The translations under genes were made by a program, and so were the position numbers. The notes under the pieces were generated by a model, which saw only the letters and a program-made list of their open reading frames with translations, was not told where the DNA came from and did not search any database. Below, one piece after another: positions 6,644 to 14,360 of a stretch of DNA of 15,037 bases. How positions within the stretch are numbered: position 1 is the stretch's first letter; the number at the start of each line of letters is the position of its first letter. The stretch comes from CAZWSX01 sp964636985 (GTDB lineage: Bacteria > Planctomycetota > Planctomycetia > Pirellulales > Pirellulaceae). The stretch spans positions 1 to 15,037 of the forward strand of contig CAZWSX010000063.1 of the NCBI GenBank assembly GCA_964636985.1. Reading direction: 5' to 3'.

Positions 6644-8941
6644 ATGAAATGCGCGCGACACGATAGAGCGATCGTTCCCTGGCCTTGGCTTGCCACTGCG
6701 CTCCTTCTGGCGATGGCCGCCCCAACGGATGGGCGCTGCCAAGCACCATTGTTGGAGTTCAATCGCGACATCCGCCCGATCCTGGCGGACAAGTGTTTTG
6801 CGTGCCACGGCTTCGACGCCGCTAAACGGCAGGCGGGCCTGCGACTCGATCAAGCAGAGCAAGCCACTCGTCCTCTGAATGGCGGCAAGGCAGCAATCGT
6901 TCCCGGTTCGGTCAAGGACAGCACGGTTTGGCAGCGCATTCAGTGCGATTCACCCGACGAGCGGATGCCGCCGCCCGACTCGCACAAATCACTGACTACC
7001 GCGGAAAAGCAAAAGATCGCTCGCTGGATTGAAGAAGGGGCCAAATACCAAGGGCATTGGTCGTTTGAGCCGATTCGGTTACCCGCGCCGCCCCTGGACG
7101 AGCAGAGTAATTCCATTGATGCCTGGATCGTCGCGCGGTTAAAAGCCGAAGGCGTCCAGCCATCCGCGCCGGCCGATCGAGAAACACTCCTCCGCCGCGT
7201 GACGTTCGATTTGACCGGGCTACCGCCCACGCTCGAAGAAATCGACGCCTTCCTTGACGATACCGCCCCCAACGCCTACGAGAAACAGGTCGATCGGCTG
7301 CTCGGTTCCTCAGCCTACGGCGAACGCATGGCGACGATGTGGCTTGACGTCGCGCGGTACGGCGACACCAGCGGCTATCTCCACGACGTCCTGCGAACCG
7401 GCTGGCCATGGCGTGATTGGGTGATCCAAGCCTTTCAGCAGGACATGCCTTTCGATCAGTTCGTTGTGGAGCAAATTGCCGGGGACGAACTCGAAAACAG
7501 TTCCCCCTCTCAGACACTGGCCACGGCATTTTGTCGCAATCACTTGATCACGACCGAAGGCGGAACGTTGGCCGCGGAGTTTCTGAATGAATATGCAGCC
7601 GATCGAGTTCAAACGTTCGCCACTGCGTTTCTGGGGCTCAGCTTCAATTGTTGCCGCTGCCACGATCACAAGTTCGACCCGCTGACGCAGGAGGACTTCT
7701 ACAGCCTCCAGGCGTACTTCAACTCGATCGGAGAAAAGCACGCGGAGAACGATCCCTCGCCCGCTTATGCGCCCTTGATCGAGATCGCATCACCACTGCT
7801 TCCGGCGGGCGACAAAGTGAAGGTCATGGTGATGCAGGAAGCACCCACTCCGACGAAAACGTTCGTCTTGACTCGCGGCCAATACGATCAGCCTGATACA
7901 AAGCGCCCCGTGGATCGGCGTCCGCCACGAGTTCTTCTGGCCGACAACACCATCGCTCTTCCGAATCGGCTTGCTTTAGCCCGCTGGCTGACTGCGGACG
8001 ACAACCCACTTCTGGCGCGCGTCACCGTGAATCGGCTGTGGCAGCGATTCTTGGGCAAGGGAATTGTCAACTCGCTCGATGACTTTGGCGCACAAGGGGA
8101 ATACCCCAGTCATCCCGAGTTGCTCGACTACCTCGCCGTCCACGTTCGGCGCAGCGAGCAGTTTGGCGGAACTCACCAATGGAGTGTCAAGCATATCGTC
8201 CGAGAGATCGTGACGAGCAATACCTACCGGCAATCATCGCGCATTCGACACGACGTTCGCGCGAAGGACCCGGACAATCGATGGCTTGCTTACTTTCCGC
8301 GTCAGCGGCTCACCGGGGAAGAATTGCGAGACGCGGCGTTGGCTGCCTCAGGTTTACTTTCCAAATCACTCGGTGGCCCGCCCGTTTATCCCTACCAGCC
8401 CGAAGGGTTGTGGGAGGAGCGAGCGAACGAAGCGAGCAACACGCGCACTTATGTGCGGAGCGAAGGAGATGCGCTCTATCGCCGCAGCATTTACACATTC
8501 TGGAAGCGAACGTGCCCGCCCCCGTTGATGGCTGTCTTCGATGCTCCCGACCGGACCACTTGCACCGTTCGCCGCAATGCGACGAATACGCCACTCCAAG
8601 CGTTGGCGACGCTCAACGACGAGCAGTTCCTCGAATGCGCCAAGATGCTTGCCGTTCGAACTTTGAAGGAAGGCCGGCAATCACTGACTACCGAGGAACG
8701 CCTCGCGCGAATGTGCCGCCGGGTGAGAGGCAAACGTCCTTCGCAAGAAGAACTCGACTTGCTCAGGCAGACGCTCGAGGCATCGCGAGCAAGCTATCAA
8801 GACCGCATGAACGATGCGAAGGCGCTGCTGACCCAAGGCGTTGCGCCCGTGCCGGACGATCTTGATGTGCGCGACGTTGCGGCGTGGATGCTGGTGGCCA
8901 ATGCACTACTGAATCTTGACCAAACCCTCGTGCGGGAATGA
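6644..8941 (+). CDS. PSCyt1/DUF1549/DUF1553 cytochrome-like exported protein
   Basis: This belongs to the planctomycete family built from PSCyt1 (planctomycete cytochrome C), DUF1549 (PSCyt2) and DUF1553 (PSD1). A signal peptide is likely (hydrophobic LATALLLAMAAP at 16-27, possible cleavage after CQA). PSCyt1 covers about 40-135 with heme motif C51-F-A-C54-H55 and possible axial Met in DERMPPPD (106-113). DUF1549 covers about 155-360 and holds the conserved CRCHDHKFDP, which also forms a second CxxCH (336-340). DUF1553 follows from about 436, beginning NRLALARWLTADDNPL. The 765-residue form is compact: only some 60 residues separate the two DUFs, with none of the extra modules seen in longer relatives. 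The biochemical role is not established. No ribosome binding site is obvious. A DUF1501 gene follows directly, the usual pairing. Confidence 0.92.
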   Translation: MKCARHDRAIVPWPWLATALLLAMAAPTDGRCQAPLLEFNRDIRPILADKCFACHGFDAAKRQAGLRLDQAEQATRPLNGGKAAIVPGSVKDSTVWQRIQCDSPDERMPPPDSHKSLTTAEKQKIARWIEEGAKYQGHWSFEPIRLPAPPLDEQSNSIDAWIVARLKAEGVQPSAPADRETLLRRVTFDLTGLPPTLEEIDAFLDDTAPNAYEKQVDRLLGSSAYGERMATMWLDVARYGDTSGYLHDVLRTGWPWRDWVIQAFQQDMPFDQFVVEQIAGDELENSSPSQTLATAFCRNHLITTEGGTLAAEFLNEYAADRVQTFATAFLGLSFNCCRCHDHKFDPLTQEDFYSLQAYFNSIGEKHAENDPSPAYAPLIEIASPLLPAGDKVKVMVMQEAPTPTKTFVLTRGQYDQPDTKRPVDRRPPRVLLADNTIALPNRLALARWLTADDNPLLARVTVNRLWQRFLGKGIVNSLDDFGAQGEYPSHPELLDYLAVHVRRSEQFGGTHQWSVKHIVREIVTSNTYRQSSRIRHDVRAKDPDNRWLAYFPRQRLTGEELRDAALAASGLLSKSLGGPPVYPYQPEGLWEERANEASNTRTYVRSEGDALYRRSIYTFWKRTCPPPLMAVFDAPDRTTCTVRRNATNTPLQALATLNDEQFLECAKMLAVRTLKEGRQSLTTEERLARMCRRVRGKRPSQEELDLLRQTLEASRASYQDRMNDAKALLTQGVAPVPDDLDVRDVAAWMLVANALLNLDQTLVRE

Positions 8942-8976
8942 CCCCTGGGCCTCGAATCGACTACTTGGAGTCGGAC

Positions 8977-10404
8977 ATGTCGCCGCTGCGTGAGTATTTG
9001 TTCAACATCAATCGTCGGCAACTGCTGCGACGCTCCGCGCTTGGCGGCTTGGCCATGCTGGGCTCGACCGCGTTGCAGCAATTGTTCGGGGAGGAACAAG
9101 CTCATGTTCAAAGGGTAGCGGTGCCTCACTTTCCGGCAAAAGCGAAGCGCGTGATCTACCTCTATCAGGAAGGTGGACCATCGCAAGTCGACACCTTCGA
9201 CTACAAGCCGCAGCTCAAAGACTGGTTCGACAAAGACTTGCCTCAATCGATCCGCGGGACACAGCGATTGACTGGCATGACCAGCGGCCAAACCCGACTC
9301 CCCGTTGCGCCCACGATGTTCCCGTTCAAGCGTTTCGAGAACGAGCAAGACGGGTTGTGGGTCAATGAACTTCTCTCGCATACGGGTGCCATAGCGGGCG
9401 AACTCTGCGTCGTCTCCTCGATGATGACCGAACAGATCAACCACGGTCCCGGCATCACCTTCATGCAAACCGGCCACCAGTTACCGGGCCGGCCTTCCAT
9501 CGGCGCGTGGCTGTCCTATGGACTGGGGAGCGCCAACGAAGACTTACCCGCGTTTGTGGTGATGATCAGCCAGGGCCGGGGCCAGATGCAGGCTCTCTTC
9601 TCGCACCTGTGGGGAGCCGGGTTCTTGCCGAGCGAGCATCAAGGCGTCCAGTTCCGCGCATCCGCCGATCCAGTCCTCTTTTTGAACAATCCCAAGGGGA
9701 TGACGCGCGAGGACCGTCGGCGGACGCTGGACTTGATCGGCGAGATGAATCGTCGCCATGCCGAGCAAAACGGTGATGAGCAAGTCCTCGCGCGCATTGC
9801 CCAGTACGAAATGGCGTATCGGATGCAAATGAGCATTCCTTCCCTCGCCGACTTCAGCGATGAGACGGACGCCACGCTCGAGATGTATGGCCCCGCTGCG
9901 AGGAAGCCCGGATCGTTTGCTTACAACTGCTTGATGGCTCGGAGGATGGCCGAGCGCGGCGTCCGGTTCATTCAGCTTTATCATCGCGGCTGGGACCACC
10001 ATGGAAGCGTTCCCAAGGATCTGCCGCTGCAATGCGAAGATGTCGATCAGGCGCAGGCCGCGCTGTTGCGAGACCTCCGTCAACGCGGCCTGCTGGACGA
10101 AACGCTCGTCGTGTGGGGCGGAGAGTTTGGCCGGACGGTTTATAGCCAGGGCCCGCTAACCCCCGCTCAATACGGGCGAGACCACCACCCGCGATGCTTC
10201 AGCGTCTGGCTCGCCGGTGGCGGAATCAAGCCCGGCATCACCTACGGCAAGACCGACGACTTCTCGTACAACGTCGCCGAGAATCCGGTCAGCGCCCACG
10301 ATCTGCACGCCACGATGCTCCACTGCCTCGGCATCGATCACGAACGATTCACTTACAAGTCGCAAGGCCTCGATTTCCGACTCACGGGCGTCGAGCCGGC
10401 GTGA
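8977..10404 (+). CDS. DUF1501 protein, Tat-exported, alkaline-phosphatase-fold related
   Basis: DUF1501 proteins resemble the sulfatase/alkaline phosphatase superfamily, and in planctomycetes they are nearly always encoded next to a PSCyt1/DUF1549/DUF1553 gene; the reaction is unknown. The N-terminus is a twin-arginine signal: R13-R14-Q-L-L followed by hydrophobic ALGGLAMLGSTAL. The core motif GGPSQVDTFDYKP begins at residue 66, and WGGEFGRT plus GRDHHP lie near the end. I prefer ATG 8977 (475 residues) because GGAG is exactly six bases upstream. ATG 8938 overlaps the preceding stop (ATGA) but has no well-spaced site; it would add 13 residues before the signal peptide. The C-terminus (LDFRLTGVEPA) ends about ten residues earlier than I expect for the family, exactly where a stray DUF1559-like tail begins in another frame. 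Confidence 0.92.
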   Translation: MSPLREYLFNINRRQLLRRSALGGLAMLGSTALQQLFGEEQAHVQRVAVPHFPAKAKRVIYLYQEGGPSQVDTFDYKPQLKDWFDKDLPQSIRGTQRLTGMTSGQTRLPVAPTMFPFKRFENEQDGLWVNELLSHTGAIAGELCVVSSMMTEQINHGPGITFMQTGHQLPGRPSIGAWLSYGLGSANEDLPAFVVMISQGRGQMQALFSHLWGAGFLPSEHQGVQFRASADPVLFLNNPKGMTREDRRRTLDLIGEMNRRHAEQNGDEQVLARIAQYEMAYRMQMSIPSLADFSDETDATLEMYGPAARKPGSFAYNCLMARRMAERGVRFIQLYHRGWDHHGSVPKDLPLQCEDVDQAQAALLRDLRQRGLLDETLVVWGGEFGRTVYSQGPLTPAQYGRDHHPRCFSVWLAGGGIKPGITYGKTDDFSYNVAENPVSAHDLHATMLHCLGIDHERFTYKSQGLDFRLTGVEPA

Positions 10405-10432
10405 TGGACTGGCGGTCAAAGTTCCAAACTAG
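10397..10432 (+). pseudogene. Orphan DUF1559-type C-terminal tail (possible gene remnant)
   Basis: Read from 10397, a frame different from DUF1501, the DNA encodes RRDGLAVKVPN and then TAG. The DUF1559 gene on the other strand ends RRDGLAVKSPN and TAA (10554-10589). Of the 12 codons, two are identical, nine differ only at the third base and one differs throughout, so the similarity is at protein level rather than a recent DNA copy. I see no homology upstream or downstream of these codons. The simplest reading is the surviving end of a deleted DUF1559 gene whose loss also shortened DUF1501. Chance or a +1 frameshift extension of DUF1501 are alternatives. Confidence 0.45.
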
Positions 10433-10478
10433 CGAGGGCGAGAAGTACAGAAAACGACGGCTAAGAAAACGCAGTCGT

Positions 10479-10515
10479 AAAAAAACTTGGGGCGGAAGTT
10501 GCCTTCCGCCCCAAG
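10479..10515 (-). terminator. Intrinsic terminator of the DUF1559 gene
   Basis: The arms cttggggcggaag (10486-10498) and cttccgccccaag (10503-10515) pair perfectly over 13 bp with a 4-nt loop. On the - strand the stem is followed directly by seven T residues (A-run at 10479-10485 on the + strand). It lies 38 bp past the DUF1559 stop. There is no T-run in the other direction, so it is oriented for the - strand, although the stem could also stabilise the 3' end of the DUF1501 transcript. Confidence 0.9.
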
Positions 10516-10553
10516 CGAGAGAATCGAACGAAAACGCTAACAAAGCCGGAAGG

Positions 10554-11741
10554 TTAGTTCGGCGACTTCACCGCGAGACCGTCGCGACGGCATCCCAGTC
10601 GTTGATAGGTTTCGTAATCGATCGATTGCGGAAGGAACTTGACGGCTCCATCGGCAAACACAAAGTAAGCCCCACCGCGGTGCTTCGATTTGAAACCCTG
10701 CGACGTGGTCCAGTTGTCGAAACGACGGCACTGATTTTGGTTCTGATTGGGGTCGCGAGGATTGTTGTCCTCTCCCAAGCACGTTTGGTAGTTGATCGGT
10801 GCGATCGTCGACGTCCACCAGGCGTTGAAGTGCCACCAGTGGTTGCGCATGTGGTCGCTGCAAGCATAGCGGACTTCGCCATACAGGATGGTAAAGGCGG
10901 TGCCGTCAGGAATTTCACCCAACGTCGCCGACCATGCACCACGAGCATAAGGACCTGAAATCCCCCCGTTTTCCATCTTGTTGGTGTTACCGTGGTGGTT
11001 ACCACCGTCACCAAAAAAGCTGTTGACGCTGGTGGATGTTGGAAGCGTTTGGGACTGCCAAATGCGACCACCACCGTTGGAATCCAAGTACGAGGCGTAC
11101 AGCGTGCAAGTGCCGAATTGATTCGGCATACCAACAGGCCCGATGTTCATCCCGTAGTTGGCCGACGACAAACCCGGGTCTTCGCGGCCCGTATCCGACG
11201 GGCAAAGCCAGCCGGGGACTTCCCATTTATCCTTCCGGAGGACGAAGTACTTGTACTTATCCAATTGGTCGTCGATGGTGCCGTTGTGGGTGTAGGTAAC
11301 GTTGTTCACCGTTACCGTGTTGGGATGGCACGTGAAGTCGAGCAGGTCGTATGCGGGCGCGATCTCCATGTAGGGCATCAGCTTCACATAGCGCGAACCT
11401 TTGTAGGCGTTGGGAACATTGGCCCAGTCGCCGCATCGCCACCAATAGGGTTCGGCCGTTGTCGCCGCATTCGCGCCGGGGTTGTCCGCCGCGCCGCAAA
11501 ACTCGCTACCGATCGGCAGTCGCTTGTGCGCGTCTTCGTACTCCAAATTGCCGATACCGATTTGTTTCATGTTGTTGGAACATTGCGTGCGTCGCGCGGC
11601 TTCGCGAGCAGCCTGGATCGCCGGCAGCAGCAGTGCGACAAGCACGCCGATAATCGCGATCACCACCAACAACTCGATGAGCGTAAAGCCCATTCTTCTC
11701 AATTTGTCTCTTCGCTTTCTTCTAACTGACCTCAGATCCAT
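10554..11741 (-). CDS. DUF1559 protein with type IV pilin-like N-terminus
   Basis: DUF1559 proteins (also called SBP_bac_10) are a large planctomycete-rich family of surface or secreted proteins whose function is not settled. The N-terminus is a class III/pseudopilin signal: basic residues, then RRMG18/F19TLIE with Glu at +5 of the mature protein, and a hydrophobic helix to about residue 40. IQAAREAARRTQCSNNMKQI follows, as usual for the family. The C-terminus has GGAYFVFADGAVKFLP. The frame is open upstream to 11813, but ATG 11741 (395 residues) is chosen because GGAGG lies seven bases before it. A strong intrinsic terminator follows the gene. It is monocistronic, converging on the DUF1501 gene. 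Confidence 0.92.
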   Translation of the reverse strand: MDLRSVRRKRRDKLRRMGFTLIELLVVIAIIGVLVALLLPAIQAAREAARRTQCSNNMKQIGIGNLEYEDAHKRLPIGSEFCGAADNPGANAATTAEPYWWRCGDWANVPNAYKGSRYVKLMPYMEIAPAYDLLDFTCHPNTVTVNNVTYTHNGTIDDQLDKYKYFVLRKDKWEVPGWLCPSDTGREDPGLSSANYGMNIGPVGMPNQFGTCTLYASYLDSNGGGRIWQSQTLPTSTSVNSFFGDGGNHHGNTNKMENGGISGPYARGAWSATLGEIPDGTAFTILYGEVRYACSDHMRNHWWHFNAWWTSTIAPINYQTCLGEDNNPRDPNQNQNQCRRFDNWTTSQGFKSKHRGGAYFVFADGAVKFLPQSIDYETYQRLGCRRDGLAVKSPN

Positions 11742-11748
11742 ACCGACA

Positions 11749-11753
11749 CCTCC
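11749..11753 (-). promoter_or_regulatory. Strong Shine-Dalgarno site deciding the DUF1559 start
   Basis: GGAGG on the - strand, seven bases from ATG 11741. It is the best ribosome binding site in the window and excludes the longer in-frame start at 11813. Confidence 0.8.
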
Positions 11754-12128
11754 AAAAAATAGCGGGAAAGCATTGAAAAAACGTTCTCCCGAAAAACAGG
11801 AAAGGGCAGACAAGCAACTAAGCTTCTCTGCCAGTGGTCACACAAAACTCACTACCCCTTTGCAACCCCTTTCTCATGACTTTGTTTCATGCATCTGCGC
11901 GCAATTGCGAAATTAAAAAAGCGACAACAACTGCCCGAGCAAACGCGTAAAGAAAAGCAATGGTTGCGAAATGTTTCTTGAAATCTTTCCGACATGATGG
12001 CTGCTGAAGCGCAATCAGAATTACGCTTTCGTCAAGTTGTGCGCATTTGCGCGCTCACTCATTAACAGTTCGTCAGTTGCGTCCCTCCGCAGCGCGCGAG
12101 CGCATCTATCGCAGTCGAGAAATGTCGA

Positions 12129-12150
12129 CGCGCTAAAAAGCACTAGCGCG
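12129..12150. repeat. 7-bp inverted repeat (stem-loop)
   Basis: cgcgcta (12129-12135) pairs with tagcgcg (12144-12150) around the 8-nt loop aaaagcac. It sits nine bases from the hairpin at 12160-12194. No T-run follows on either strand, so it is probably not a terminator by itself. Confidence 0.4.
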
Positions 12151-12159
12151 AAGAGAGAG

Positions 12160-12194
12160 AAAGCCAATTAGAAAAGCCACCTTATTGGCTTTTT
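12160..12194 (+). terminator. Terminator-like element with two competing stems
   Basis: aaagccaat (12160-12168) pairs with attggcttt (12184-12192). A second copy of the left arm, aaaagcca (12172-12179), pairs equally well with tggctttt (12186-12193) using a 6-nt loop. The two stems share the right arm and exclude each other. On the + strand the stem ends in five T residues (12190-12194), an intrinsic-terminator pattern, but no + strand gene lies just upstream. On the - strand the tail is ctctctctt, a weaker U-tract, which could serve leuB. The arrangement resembles an attenuator but has no gene to attenuate on the + strand. Confidence 0.45.
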
Positions 12195-12345
12195 CGATCC
12201 GACAGATGCCAGACGCGCGGAGAATCAATCGACTGGTTGGAAGAGCACCGCCCTTTAACCGCGGCGCTCCAACGGCCAACCCTCGCGAAATCTTGGGTTC
12301 CTCGCGAGCCGCAATTGGAACGCTCGCCGAGGAAAGAGATGTAAA

Positions 12346-12364
12346 CGCGCGAAGAAATCGCGCG
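12346..12364 (-). terminator. Short GC hairpin downstream of leuB
   Basis: cgcgcga (12346-12352) and tcgcgcg (12358-12364) form a perfect 7-bp stem with a 5-nt loop, 16 bases past the leuB stop. On the - strand it is followed by TTTAC, so the U-tract is short. This is a plausible but weak intrinsic terminator for leuB. Confidence 0.4.
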
Positions 12365-12380
12365 GAAACTGGGGCCGCGA

Positions 12381-13475
12381 TCAAGCGCTAGCCGCAAGCG
12401 CCTTCACAATGGCGTCGCCCATCTCGACAGTCGAGACGCGCGTCATTCCGGGCTGCATGATGTCGGCTGTTCGCAGCCCTTGCGCAAGCACGCGCTTGAC
12501 GGCGGCTTCCACTTGATCCGCTTCGGAAAGCAGGCCGAAGGAATATCGCAGCATCATCCCGAAGGACAGAATCGTCGCAATCGGATTCGCGATCCCCTTG
12601 CCGGCGATGTCCGGAGCGGAACCGTGCACCGGTTCATACAAACCCGGCGAGTCTGCTTTGCCCAACGACGCCGAGGGTAACATGCCCAGCGAACCGGTCA
12701 GCATCGACGCAATGTCGGAAAGGATGTCACCGAACATATTGGTGGTGACCATGACGTCGAACTGCTTCGGGTTTCGCACCAGTTGCATCGCCGCATTGTC
12801 GACATACATGTGCGTCAACGGCATCTCGGCGTAACTTGCGGCATGAAGCTTGGTTACTTCCTCGCGCCACATTTCCGTGCATTCGAGCACGTTCGCCTTA
12901 TCGACCGAGCAAACGCGTCCTTGCCGCTTCTTGGCGAGTTCGAAGGCCACGCGGGCGATCCGTTCCACTTCGGGGCTGGTATAGACTTCGGTGTTGATGC
13001 CGCGGCGCGTTCCGTCGGGGAGATTCTCGACGCCCCGTGGTTGGCCAAAATAGATGCCGCCCGTCAGCTCGCGGACAATCATGATGTCGAGCCCCGCAAC
13101 GATCTCACGCTTCAGAGTCGAGGCATCGGCCAGGGCGTCGAAACAAACTGCGGGTCGAAGATTCGCGAAGAGGCCCAGTGCCTTCCGGATGCCAAGCAGA
13201 CCTTTTTCGGGTCGCAGTGCGATCGGCAGACTCTCCCATTTGGCTCCGCCGACGGCCCCCAGCAACACAGCGTCGGCTGTTTTGGCTGCTGCCACCGTTT
13301 CCTCGGGCAAAGGATTTCCCGCCGCGTCGTACGCAGCACCGCCGATCAGTGCCGTGCTGGTGGTGAACTTCGCGCCCCCACGGCTGTTGAAAACGTTCAC
13401 AACTTTTTGCGTCTCTCCAACAACTTCCGGCCCAATGCCGTCACCGGGGAGAAGCAGAATGTGCCTATCTTTCAT
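12381..13475 (-). CDS. leuB: 3-isopropylmalate dehydrogenase (leucine biosynthesis)
   Basis: LeuB oxidises and decarboxylates 3-isopropylmalate to 2-oxoisocaproate with NAD+, the third step of leucine biosynthesis, in the cytoplasm. The 364 residues match the family. Seen in order: LLPGDGIGPEV (8-18), LLGAVGGAKW (71-80), substrate arginines R97, R107 and R135, Y142 in TGGIYFGQPRG, K193 in VDKANV, metal ligands D226, D250 and D254 (YVDN and MFGDILSD), and the NAD-binding HGSAPDIAGKGIANP (284-298). ATG 13475 has GAGGA seven bases upstream. It stands alone in this window: no leuC, leuD or leuA is adjacent. I see no leucine-rich leader peptide or T-box in the 214 bp upstream. A short hairpin follows the gene. 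Confidence 0.97.
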   Translation of the reverse strand: MKDRHILLLPGDGIGPEVVGETQKVVNVFNSRGGAKFTTSTALIGGAAYDAAGNPLPEETVAAAKTADAVLLGAVGGAKWESLPIALRPEKGLLGIRKALGLFANLRPAVCFDALADASTLKREIVAGLDIMIVRELTGGIYFGQPRGVENLPDGTRRGINTEVYTSPEVERIARVAFELAKKRQGRVCSVDKANVLECTEMWREEVTKLHAASYAEMPLTHMYVDNAAMQLVRNPKQFDVMVTTNMFGDILSDIASMLTGSLGMLPSASLGKADSPGLYEPVHGSAPDIAGKGIANPIATILSFGMMLRYSFGLLSEADQVEAAVKRVLAQGLRTADIMQPGMTRVSTVEMGDAIVKALAASA

Positions 13476-13689
13476 CGATTATTCCTCAACCAAATCGCAT
13501 CACGCATGAATATCTCAGCCCCTCCAAACTTAACCGAAATGCCAAAACCATAGAACGTCCCATTGCACCAAAGCCCTGGAAGGTCCTAGGCCGGGGCGTG
13601 CGCCGAGATTATTTACCGCCCCTTATGCCGTCAAGCGCCGAACCGCCAGAGACTTTAAAGCTGGCGTCCTCCAAGCAGGTGCCCTCAAC

Positions 13690-14154
13690 TCAGGCATCGT
13701 CCACCCTTTTTTGCAGTTCCTGAACAAACGAGAGTTGCGCCGCGTTGATCTTTCGAGAAGCCGCAACCACATCGAAGAAATCCGCTCGGTCAATCTCAGG
13801 AAACTCCATCTGCCGCCCGGAGCGGGGAGGCCATTCCATCGTGAACTTGTTGCTCACGATGGCGCTAGGATCGCAGTCGTATTGAAACGCCCAGGCATGA
13901 ACGACTTTTCCCTCTTTTTGCTTGACGGGTGTCAAGGCGGCGAATGGGCCCGTGGGGGTGATGCCCGTTTCTTCTTCGAACTCCCGCTTGGCAGCTTCGA
14001 ACAGGTCCTCGCCCGGTTCGATCTCTCCCTTGGGAATCGTCCAAGCACCTTCATCCTTTTTCTTGAACAAAGGCCCGCCAGGATGAGCGAGAAGCACCTG
14101 CAATGTGCCGTTCTTGATTCGGTACATCAGCAATCCGGCGCTAGCCTTTGGCAT
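13690..14154 (-). CDS. Nudix hydrolase, diadenosine tetraphosphatase-like
   Basis: Nudix enzymes hydrolyse nucleoside diphosphates linked to another group. This type (MPKASAGLLMYR start, HPGGPLF, DEGAWTIPKGE) resembles small bacterial proteins annotated as bis(5'-nucleosyl)-tetraphosphatase-like. The Nudix box is complete at 43-65: G43, E49, R57, E58, then EEETGI. The frame stays open upstream to 14322, but I place the start at ATG 14154 (154 residues), because the family begins with exactly this sequence and GGGG lies nine bases upstream. The residues encoded before it look non-coding. It is on the same strand as leuB, 214 bp upstream of that gene, and probably has its own transcript. The substrate is inferred from family only. 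Confidence 0.9.
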   Translation of the reverse strand: MPKASAGLLMYRIKNGTLQVLLAHPGGPLFKKKDEGAWTIPKGEIEPGEDLFEAAKREFEEETGITPTGPFAALTPVKQKEGKVVHAWAFQYDCDPSAIVSNKFTMEWPPRSGRQMEFPEIDRADFFDVVAASRKINAAQLSFVQELQKRVDDA

Positions 14155-14360
14155 AGACGCTAACCCCATACCGCGCAAGTCGAAATGAGTGTGGAATCGA
14201 GTTCCAATCACTCTGCCATTGAACGTGCCGCCGTGAGATGCTGCAAGAGACTGTTTGCGCCGGCCGCGGCAGAATCCCAAACGCGAGGATCGAGCGTCAC
14301 AAAATACGAGGGGCGTTGCCACGATTTCATTGACCCCGAAACGACTTTGTCACTGCGATC

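Larger units (their letters stand above)
11742..12380. other. 639-bp region without a convincing gene
   Basis: No open frame here has family motifs or a good start site. The part next to DUF1559 (about 11742-12000) is AT-richer and must hold that gene's leader and promoter; I could not pick a clear promoter. It contains the palindrome cgcaattgcg at 11900-11909 and a 9-mer direct repeat ttgcgaaat at 11905-11913 and 11964-11972. The part next to leuB (12129-12364) holds five short stem-loops, listed separately where they are strong. An unannotated structured RNA or an extended leuB 3' untranslated region is possible. A frame of 83 codons on the - strand (12133-12384) has no supporting features. 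Confidence 0.5.

Noticed and set aside
11482..11916. 144-codon + strand frame opposite the DUF1559 N-terminus.
   Set aside because: It is antisense to the pilin-like signal region, which has full family support and a strong ribosome binding site.
12133..12384. 83-codon frame on the - strand reaching the end of leuB.
   Set aside because: No start site signal or family motif, it overlaps the leuB stop region, and it is interrupted by strong stem-loops.
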